From: Trichobilharzia szidati
Taxonomy: Eukaryota; Platyhelminthes; Trematoda; Strigeidida; Schistosomatidae
Assembly: GCA_944472155.2 (NCBI GenBank)
Contig: OX235271.1
Location: forward strand, 41,590,633 to 41,654,632
Reading direction: 5' to 3'
Length of the DNA stretch: 64,000 bases
Made by a program: the position numbers and the translations under genes. Below, piece after piece: positions 55,881-64,000 of this stretch (positions are counted from its first letter, which is position 1; each line of letters opens with the position of its first letter). The notes under the pieces are model-generated. The model was not told the DNA's origin, made no database searches, and was given only the letters and a program-made list of their open reading frames with translations.

Positions 55881-56339
55881 AATAGTCAACCCATGAATTC
55901 TAACTTCTACCAATTCGTGATTTAGCGCGACCCTAAACTGAAAGGCTATTCACACAACCCCTGTAACATATTCTATATCATCGTAATACATCAATTCATT
56001 TTTTTTTAAGAAGAAAAACCGGACAAATCTTCGAATTCATATTGTATGCCCGACGAAACTTACCGCCAAAGCATACTCTCTTCAACTTTCACGAGTTCGA
56101 TAAAATTTAAACTGGAGTACCTTTGAAATTGAATTTACTGTGAAATCGGTTATCCTATACGTGTTTCGATCAAAACCGACTCGTTGTGATCTCGGCGCAG
56201 GAAATCGATCTCTGCGACCTGCTGTATATCTGACCCAAACGCAGTCACGAAACGCTCCAGGGACGGCAAAACTTGATCATTTTTCAGTAAATTATGGTTC
56301 TTTAAATTAACGATAATCATATCAAAAACTCAAAATTTC

Positions 56340-56640
56340 ATAACAGTGCCATTGGGCAGCTATACAGTCCGGTGTAAGCACAAAACGCATAGTTAGAATC
56401 AAGTGGAATACATCCAACAAAGTGGGTCAAAGTATGTTCACAAGAATCACACTGCAACAATTCCCGGAGACACTGCACGGTCAGAATCACCTTGATTCAC
56501 TCAAACAAAATCTCATCGTAGAACAGCTGATTATCAAGGCAGCGCACAACCACAAAGGGAAGCATGAAAAGTAGAGATTCAACAGGGACAAAGACAATTG
56601 ATAATGATCACTTCTTTCCAATCAGTAATAATTATACACA
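56340..56640. repeat. Repeat shared with palindrome 1 arms
   Basis: It aligns with about 38035-38370 (same orientation) and, inverted, with about 24840-25165. Shared blocks include GGCAGCTATACAG, CAAGAATCA and a GTCAGAAT.ACCTT.ATTCACTCAAACAAA stretch. It adjoins a CR1 3' end in each case, so it may be part of that element's 3' region or a frequent neighbour. Confidence 0.55.
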
Positions 56641-59400
56641 ATGGAATTTTCAGCGTTTTTATACATACTGAAACAATTTAGCTCCTTTTATAAATATGTA
56701 CATACAGAATATTCGAAATGGAAATAATAATAATATTATTCATAACGATACCAATATAAACGGAATGTTTGTGAAAATATAACGGAGTATTCGTACTTAG
56801 TATCGTAGATAAAACGTGTAATAATAATCTTTGCTTCCATTTGGCAGTTCAGACTACTGATTTAAAATGTTTATAACTTCTTTTCTGACATTTGGCTTTT
56901 CACACAAATCCCGTGCTAAATATGGTGGTATGGTAGAATTTTTATATTTCGTAGCTGTTCGAGCGTAAATTCTTAAGAAGCTTCTTCTGGTTTTACCCGA
57001 AGATAAAGCTGAGAATAAAGACGATGTTTAGTTTCAGACAAGATAACTTTAGCCAAATGCTTGCAAGGTTTCGGGTGCCCATTGACAACATTGTCAGTTG
57101 GAGGTGTCAAAGGCACGCCACTAACCCTTCTTATAATCTTCAGTGTTCTAAGCATAGTCTTTTTTGAGAAGTCCGGTGAAGAACAATGGCGTAAACTAAA
57201 GGATTATGGGTGGAGTACATGAATTAACAAACTGTGAGAGGAGAGGTTGAGTTATGCCAGCGGAAATCTCTTATCTGAAGCTGAAACCAATAATATGACG
57301 TTTAGACGGATATGGTTTAAGACCATTAAGGTGAGACCATTTGTCAACTAGAGAAATAAATCTATTCATATAAGCATAATCCGGAGCAGAAATCCCTCGG
57401 ACAGAAATGCTTTAATCATCGTCATATTTAATGAAGTTAGCTTTAAAAGAATATGCAAGGCCGTGAGAAAAGAAAGAAAACAGGAGTAGAGGGAGTACAG
57501 CACCTTGAGGCACACCAGTTTCTGTTAGCAATGAAGTGAAGTGCTTTCCACTCAAAGCAGTATGTTGTTTTCTACCAGAAAAATAAAAGGACAGCCACCT
57601 TGGGACCCAGGACTGAGTGTTTGCTGAAATCACCTAGCTTAGTGAGAGTGCTCTAGGAATAGAGTCAAAAGCAGCAGTGCAGCCTAGAAAGGAGGCTCGA
57701 ACAAACTTTGCGCCATTATCCAGACTTGAAACAATATTGTGGTAGAGTACAACGACAACATCCAACGTGCTTCTACTGAATTTGTAAGCAAACTGATTTG
57801 GGTCATTGAAAGATTTCAAAGAGTGTTTAAGCACACGCAACAGAAGTTTCCCAACAGTTTTCAAAATGGAGAAGTGATCGCGATTGGCCTAATGTTTAAA
57901 CCTGATCCAGAAGATGATGAGTTTGATACAGACACTACCTTTATTTCTTTCGAAGCAACAGGTTCTGTATCCTTGTGGAATGACGCATTAAAGGTTTGTG
58001 TAAGAGGATGATACAAAATATCAGCACATTTTCGAAGCAAAATGCTTGGTACGCCATCGGAACCTAGACTGTGTGACGGATTTAGGGATTTAGACTTGGA
58101 AATACATCGTTTACATTGAAATCAGGGAAATGATCATCTACGTGACTAGAAGCATCTGGTCAAGTCATAACAAGCTTGTCTCACTGTAAAAGATCTATTT
58201 AAAGCATTTACATGAGGATAATGATCAGGTGAAATTAGGTTTCTGCTTTTTAGTCTAATAAAAGATTCCCAGATGTTAGAGCATTCTTACATGATTGAGT
58301 TTTCATTATATATCCCATTTGGTCCTTTTACTTCAGACTTTATCAGAGGGTTTATACATGTGATTTATACAAATTCTCACTTTCTCCTCTAAGCTGTTTT
58401 AGTTGTGGAGAAGAGATCATATCGAAGCCCGTGAACAGTGAGTGTTTAAGTAGAACAGTAAATGTCCAAAGAGAACTTGAGATATGAGGTGATATTAGAG
58501 ACAGTAACATCCACCATTTCATCAACGAACAGATCTCAGTCAGTATCATGCAAAATTAACCTAAGTGCCTGAATATTGTCATGTGTATTAGATCGTCAGT
58601 GGATTTTCCTTGATAGGCAATCAAATGCCTTTCTGTGTAACTTGTCATACACTTCCGGTAAAACACGAATAATGCAGTGGCGAGAATTCAGCGATGAAGC
58701 TCTCTTTGGCACCCCGCATATGTCACGATCATTTAAGAAAGCCAAGTCTAGGATTTTGTCCAGACGAGTATTGAATTTGGCCAGATTCTCATGAACACGT
58801 GATATGAGAAAGATGTGATCGCGAGAATTGAAGTTCTCACAGAATATTGACAAAGAATTTCCAAAAGTATGGACAGGAAATGCAGTCATTCAGACGACAC
58901 CTGACAGTGATACAGTCTTTATTGTCGTTGGAAAAAAAACATACATGGTTGAGTAATGACCACTTTGAATTGAAACAAGTGGCTACCCCTCCGCCATACT
59001 TTTTCTTTGAACTATCTCGACTCTGACGGAAAGCTCTGCACCAATTTACTTAGATCAGATTATTTTTATACTACTCGTGGAACCAAGTCTCCGATACAAC
59101 TAAAACACCAGTATTTTGATGCCAATTCGAGGATATTGGAGACTGGAGGTTGTCCAAATTGTCAATCACAGACATGGAGGTCGTGATAACAAACTCGCGG
59201 ACAGTCATATGACTAATCTCTTTAAGTTCATTTGCTTGCTCCCGACCACCGTGATGATTCAACCTCAATTTTTGAAAATGACTACGAACAACAGCTTGGA
59301 GAGATTTCAGAACTACGCGACTGTAAATAACAGGATATGAAGATAGACGTGATTGGTTGGAACAAATATACATGAGCAAATCGAGGCAAAATGCAAGTTG
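56641..59400 (-). mobile_element. CR1-clade LINE, degraded (SR1-type)
   Basis: Minus strand, 5' to 3' from about 59400. It starts with an endonuclease start with SPISSNWHQNTGVLVVSETW (59075-59130), then the endonuclease end FNSRDHIF and FNTRLDKILDLAFLNDRDI (58720-58820) with CIIRVLPEVYDKLHRKAFDC. The linker is near 58350-58550. RT follows: SFNDPNQFAYKFSRSTLDVV (57760-57820), SLDNGAKFVRASFLGCTAAFDSIPRA (motif A, with D to C-T change), LTETGVPQGAVL (57500-57535) and the IKYDDD box near 57412, a variant of YADD. The C-terminal KPCKHLAKVILSETKHRLYS is near 57010-57080. Several stops; inactive. Confidence 0.75.
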
Positions 59401-60227
59401 ATGGAAATTACTATTTAAGCCAGGCCGAATTTAGAGAAGTTCGCCATGAATAAATCACAACTGAGCGGATCGGTCCATTCAGTAGAGTGTCTACTAATCA
59501 ATGAACTCATTCACACTCTGAGATAGATTCGAATATGCTATTTATTGGTGCAGAAATACAACTGAGTAACATTCATGCGCTGAATTCAGTTTGCGGAACT
59601 GACTTCAAGTAAGTCATTATTCTAGTCCATATTCAGACTGATATCTAATATTGAGGAGGCCAATTACGCTGAATATTGGGTGACACTAGAAAGCTAATAA
59701 GAATAAGGCGCATAACACATTCTTCAATCACTGGCTTCTTGGTGGTTCGTGTTGAGCAGATGACATTCAAAATGGCATTCGTATCCACTGGAACTAAGCA
59801 AATGTGTGAGAAGAGGACTTGTCAGCTGTCCGTAAGCCAACAGGCTCGAGTGATCAAAACCAACGAGTGGTGCTATTGTATCGGTGATTTCAATCAGACA
59901 ACCACAAATATACAAATGTGTGTAATCGATGTCTCCAATACTGAGGAGCTGATAACATTCTACTTAAATGTATACGAAATCTTCCATACAATTGATTATT
60001 TGTCGACACCTATTATCACCTACAACCACCATACTCACCGTCACTGGTGTACCAATCACCTGACTGCGTCGATTTTCTGAATTGATATTCAAGGATTCAG
60101 TGTGAAGCTAAGCGAGATGATTTCACGAATCCTCGTTCTTCCATTCAAGATGTAAGTGTATTTCTCGGAGACAGAGAGTGAAGAATGCAGGCGTTATTCT
60201 TCGAGAATATGGAATTATTTTTATTTT
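59401..60227. other. Unassigned, with one open frame
   Basis: A 134-codon + strand frame (59676-60080) contains a CIGDFNQTT stretch reminiscent of a LINE endonuclease GDFN box, but nothing around it confirms this. No other feature seen. Confidence 0.3.
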
Positions 60228-60365
60228 TATTATTGTTTCTTTAATTCCTAGCGGAGCATAGGGCTTCAGCCGCGCGTCTCCAATGCGTCCGGTCCTCTGC
60301 TAGAGTTTTCACATGTCTCCAAGTCTGCCCACACGCTTTCAACTCTTTTTCACATGACCTCCTCC
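60228..60365 (-). mobile_element. RTE LINE 3' end abutting a truncated SINE
   Basis: The minus strand ends WRHVKTLAEDRTHWRRAAEA, LCSARN, then an ATT-rich tail near 60228-60238. Only the last 45 or so codons of the element remain. At about 60365 it joins the body of the Sm-alpha-like SINE, whose head is missing on this side. The open frame across the joint (60241-60429) is a chance fusion. Confidence 0.7.
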
Positions 60366-60485
60366 TTCTAACCGGAAGGTCATGATTTCGAATCTCAGTG
60401 GATGCATACTGCAGATGATAGTCAAACAAGGATGAAACAGCTGTCCAGTACTCAAGCGCTGCTTTTCAATTGTTCTCTATCAATT
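60366..60485 (+). mobile_element. Sm-alpha-like SINE, head-truncated (right arm, inner end)
   Basis: Mirror of the left-arm SINE. It keeps the TTTCGAATCTCAGTGG box-B side and the hammerhead-like segment CAGATGATAG...GGATGAAAC at 60412-60438, followed by AGCTGTCCAGTACTCAAG. Box A is lost at the joint with the RTE end. Confidence 0.6.
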
Positions 60486-60999
60486 ATCAATCAATGATCA
60501 ACTCGTAATTGCATTGTTGTTAATAGATTGTAGTCCGAAAACATGTGTTTATGCGGGAATGTGTGTAACTGCGTGTTACACTAAATTGAACACCAGAATA
60601 ACAAAGTAGATGATTATGACTAGCAACGAATATTAGGTAACGAATTCTCAGTGGTCATGTCATATTCATCATACTGAATTCTATTCATATTGATTATAAA
60701 CTTCATATGGATGAATGATGATCTCTTGCTGTAGCAGGAGGCAACATAATCTGCTCCAGTATTTCCCGTATGATCTGTGAGCTAGACATCTGGTTTCGCT
60801 GTAGATTAGCGGTCACTCATTTTGACTTTCATTGGTGCATTGTATCTAGTCATCAGAATATAGCATTTACATTTTGAATATGTTGTGTGTGATTACGGAA
60901 TAATCGGATGTAAATTCTGGTCTTATATTATTTTCATGGAGCAATGAATATACGTCGTCTCAGTATGGGAATGACAAGCGCGTGAGAAGTCGATCAATG

Positions 61000-61430
61000 T
61001 TGGACCAACACCCAACTCGTCATTACCTATTCGGATTCCACTCAACTGATAGCTTGCATTGAGCGCGATGTCATTCGACAGTGGTCTCCTCAGCGTGTGC
61101 CCAATCCATCTCCATTTCCTCTTGCATATTTCTTGAGCAATGTGTAATTGGTTAGTTGGGTGGGTGGTTCTTCCCAGAGTTTCTTGTTTCCATTTGTTCA
61201 CGGCTGGCCGTCTGTCTTGGCATTCTCACCGTTGTTTTCATATCGTCCTCCATGCCAATTGCATGTAGTTGACAGGATGCTTCCGTGATAACCGGAGGAA
61301 TCAACCTCCGTCCAATTTCTCTTTTTGGTAGTTGTTGGTGCTAGTTGTTGTTGTTGTTGCTGCTATTGTTGTGATTGTTTGTCATCATAAGGAGAACCAA
61401 ATTTCAATAAGCTGGATTGAAGTGTGCCTA
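61000..61430 (-). mobile_element. RTE C-terminal remnant (right arm)
   Basis: Mirror of 54780-55205 with the same internal deletion, so the deletion preceded the inverted duplication. Confidence 0.75.
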
Positions 61431-61670
61431 ACCAGTGAAATGGCAACAGCGTGGGAATTCAACCATATGATATCAGCTACATCAAGCGAACCATGCAGTT
61501 CAGGAGAGATACTGAAAGACATTTTAAATGAAATGCTCAGAATGCAGTTCTTCCATGACAACCAAGGGACATGGCATCCACACAGATTTCAAGGTTTATT
61601 CTCTAAATATCAGGTTGAATTGACACTGCGAACTTACAGAGGATCTCACCGGTCAGGTGTTGTCCACTAA
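61332..61670 (+). CDS. Unidentified conserved open frame (right arm)
   Basis: Mirror of 54510-54875. The frame stays open through SWIEVCLTSEMATAWEFNHM, then KDILNEMLRMQFFHDNQG and WHPHRFQGLFSKYQ, ending SGVVH-stop. The valine run at its start comes from the GTT tract of the RTE remnant. Family unknown. Confidence 0.3.
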   Translation: MLVLVVVVVAAIVVIVCHHKENQISISWIEVCLTSEMATAWEFNHMISATSSEPCSSGEILKDILNEMLRMQFFHDNQGTWHPHRFQGLFSKYQVELTLRTYRGSHRSGVVH

Positions 61671-62884
61671 TTGGTATTTGATATACGCCTTCAACTATAA
61701 CAAATATTCCAGCTACTGTCTCATTTGGGATAAATGCGAAAGAAACGCGTAGTTCAGAGAAGAGTATGTTTTCGGCGAACTCATTCACTGACCTGAACAG
61801 TCGCAATCATGTGGAATTATTTCTGCATGTGTGTGTAAATCGGCATTGTCCGATATGAATAAAATAAGTCAGGGTTACTCTCGACAAGACGATTAAACTA
61901 ACTGAGATATTTTTATTCATCTAGGACAAACCTAATTTGCACACACACACACATATACAATCATAATTGTATATGATTGCAAATTGACAACTAAGTGAAC
62001 GATTTCGCCGAAAAGAGAATCTTAGCTGAACTACCTGTTTTGCTTTCATCAATGTCGGAATGAGGATTATATAGGAATCATTCAGGATTGACTTCACCTG
62101 CACATTATTGGCTTGATGTAAATCTGTTTGATCTTCCATCTGGTGAACAGTTTCAATGGAATGATGTTTACAGTGATGCTGTCAGTCGGAGCCTACAATG
62201 TACTTCACTCCGAATGTTGAAGCGCGTTCTCACATAACACGTGAAGAAAGTATGCGAGGCGCTTCAATTTTGACTGAGTTAAGTTGTCTCACATGAAACA
62301 AGTGATGTGGATCAGTATGAGAGTGGAGGAAAGTGACCCAATCAATTTAGCTCCAATTTTCACTGATCTCGCTCATAGATTCTACACACTATCTGAATTC
62401 CTATCGCTTCTTTTTGTCCTCTGAGCTGATCATGCTGAAATTGGATATTTCTACCGAAATTTCAGTTCGGAATGAAGCTATTATTTTCATCATTGTTATG
62501 ATGAAATTATTTCTAAAGTAAAATAATCAGAAAGAGTACTAAAATATTCATCAGACACATATCGCGTGATGTTGACCTCCGCCAACACGAATATCTCTTC
62601 ATTCTGTAGACAATAACACCTTACCAAATCACCTCATTTGTAGAGTGTTCATAATCTTTACGGATCAATATTCAACTAGCACTCTTGTACTTAGCATTCT
62701 ATATCATTAGGCGGTGTGCGTGAAATAACACAGATATGTTTTCATCCTGTCAACAATTATGCTTCTGCACAATCTTCTATAATCAATATTCAGCTAGCAC
62801 ACTGGTTCCTGGTGAAACACACGTCTGTCATTCATTCTAACAATTTTTCAAAAAAGAACTGTTGTCATTAGTTTGACGAGAATT

Positions 62885-63133
62885 TTAGTTTCCACTCTCC
62901 AGTATGTACATCAAATCACGCATAACGAGTGTGTTGTGTTTCGGTGGTAGACACCAAGTTGAGTGAAGAACGCTTCTCCAAACTAATCCCATACCGACTA
63001 ACATACCGTGTCCTAGCAATCTCAGTAAGCATAATAACAATAATAGTAGTGTAAAAGATACAAATATAATTATACTTCTTGTTATTGATATGTGTTCCAT
63101 GTAGAACATCAAGATTCGAGGGCACATCACCAC
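62885..63133 (-). CDS. Short membrane-type open frame (right arm only)
   Basis: 82 codons with a strongly hydrophobic stretch (IIIFVSFTLLLLLLCLLRLL, residues about 20-39) followed by a hydrophilic tail rich in Trp, Leu and His. In the left arm (about 53086-53325) the same frame is interrupted by TAA where the right arm has TTA. No family recognised. It may be a chance frame, because another frame of the same DNA is also open. Confidence 0.15.
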   Translation of the reverse strand: MVMCPRILMFYMEHISITRSIIIFVSFTLLLLLLCLLRLLGHGMLVGMGLVWRSVLHSTWCLPPKHNTLVMRDLMYILESGN

Positions 63134-64000
63134 TTTATATTTATCTCCACAGTCCTTTTATCAGGATTCGTAATTATTATATTCTCATTATTTGATAAGC
63201 GATTGAATTATATCAACACATACTGATTGTATAACTCATGCATTACTCATATCCACCAATCTACACATGGCTCGCCACCTTTACCAGTTGACTCAACCGA
63301 TAGCGTAATGATTACCGCATACGGAGGAATTATGATCGACTTACGGTATATTGGATGAGATATTGCAAACTCTGCTTCAATATTACTTCGAGCATGTTGT
63401 TAGCATTGAAAAGTCGACATTCTCTCAAAGATTGAAATATCGTCCAGTTATAAAGAGGTGCACGAGCAAAATATCTGTCTCACAGATTTGCTGAGAATGG
63501 CTAGTGTAATTCACATTTTTCATTGAAATTCAGCAGACGGATTTCCCACACTGTCCTCCGCCTCTTATTAATTGTACATTTCACGTATTTGCTCATACAT
63601 CTGTCGCGAGTGAGCTCTGTTGGAAGTCCGTTGAATAGATAGATTGAAATATGTGCAGCTTTGTAGGTTAAAACTGGAGATCGTGTACGAAACGAAATGT
63701 AGAGTGGCTTCACTGGGAGACAGCTGCTGATGTATGAGGTGAAATCGAAAATTAATCGAATCGCAAGTGGTATTCATGAATATTAGATGTAAATGAAAGT
63801 ACAATAGAAGTTGAAAGATGATTTGAATGATGTGGCGAAACACCAAATACAGTGATGATTTACAACAGTAGACTGCAGATAGGATTCGTAGTCCAACCGT
63901 TGGGGTGAGGTAAATACCACCATCGATGTTAAGATACACGTATTATTTCAGGAAAATTACTTCTGTATAAGAAAGAGTTGAAGCGAATGGAATATCATGG

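Larger units (their letters stand above)
55846..60362. other. Palindrome 2 spacer
   Basis: About 4.5 kb unique to the middle. It holds the SINE head, AT-rich unassigned DNA (55900-56340), a repeat shared with palindrome 1 (56340-56640), a degraded CR1 LINE, unassigned DNA (59400-60225), and an RTE 3' end that abuts the right arm. Confidence 0.85.
60363..64000 (-). repeat. Palindrome 2, right arm (continues beyond the window)
   Basis: Reverse-complement copy of 52208-55845. Similarity is still strong at base 64000, so the arm is longer than the 3.64 kb seen here. Confidence 0.93.

Noticed and set aside
60241..60429. 62-codon minus-strand frame as a gene
   Set aside because: It is a chance fusion of antisense SINE and the last codons of an RTE element.
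1..64000. Assignment to the W sex chromosome
   Set aside because: Repeat density and palindromes are suggestive, but no sex-linked marker is recognisable and read depth by sex is unavailable.

Overview
This is a eukaryotic, AT-rich, intron-containing and repeat-dense window. Its mobile elements are RTE-clade LINEs of the SR2/Perere type, CR1-clade LINEs of the SR1 type, Penelope-like elements, a BEL/Pao gag remnant and tRNA-derived SINEs with an Sm-alpha-like hammerhead segment. With a flatworm-type neuropeptide F gene, this points to a blood fluke (Schistosoma or a close relative). The species cannot be read from the sequence. No prokaryotic feature (operon, CRISPR, rRNA) is present.

The one gene I can support well is a neuropeptide F / NPY-family precursor on the + strand. 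Coding exon 1 is 7984-8333, a 2.25-kb intron follows, and a 13-nt terminal exon lies at 10586-10598. The product is a 120-residue prepro-peptide ending GRPRF-G-R-stop. The intron splits the penultimate-arginine codon of the peptide in phase 2, the hallmark intron of the NPY/NPF family. A weaker find is a serine/threonine-rich reading frame (43405-44106) with two in-frame TGA codons and caudal/Cdx-like motifs, probably a pseudogene.

Layout. 0-7.7 kb: degraded RTE pieces, an extra copy of palindrome-1 sequence, a 578-bp interspersed repeat, and one arm of a long-range inverted repeat (partner at 45.2-46.7 kb). 8-10.8 kb: the neuropeptide gene. 11-19.6 kb: RTE fragments, then a truncated RTE (14.5-16.0), a slice of CR1 (16.0-16.4) and a full-length RTE (16.4-19.6). 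22.4-24.3 kb: Penelope-like pieces and a SINE with a LINE-like tail. 24.06-39.14 kb: a large palindrome (arms about 6.66 kb, spacer about 1.77 kb, centre 31,596.5). 40.5-43.3 kb: BEL/Pao gag interrupted by CR1. 43.4-46.7 kb: the Cdx-like pseudogene, a tRNA-Gly-like SINE head and the inverted-repeat arm. 46.7-51.4 kb: a CR1 element split by a full-length RTE with a clear 12-bp target duplication. 52.2-64 kb: a second palindrome (arms at least 3.6 kb, spacer 4.5 kb holding a degraded CR1), whose right arm runs off the window.

The architecture is two large palindromes plus a third inverted pair, with arms differing only at scattered bases. All three RTE copies, including one that appears to be an independent insertion, carry the same 4-nt expansion inside the reverse-transcriptase catalytic motif. 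Alignments were done by eye, so boundaries are usually good to tens of bases.
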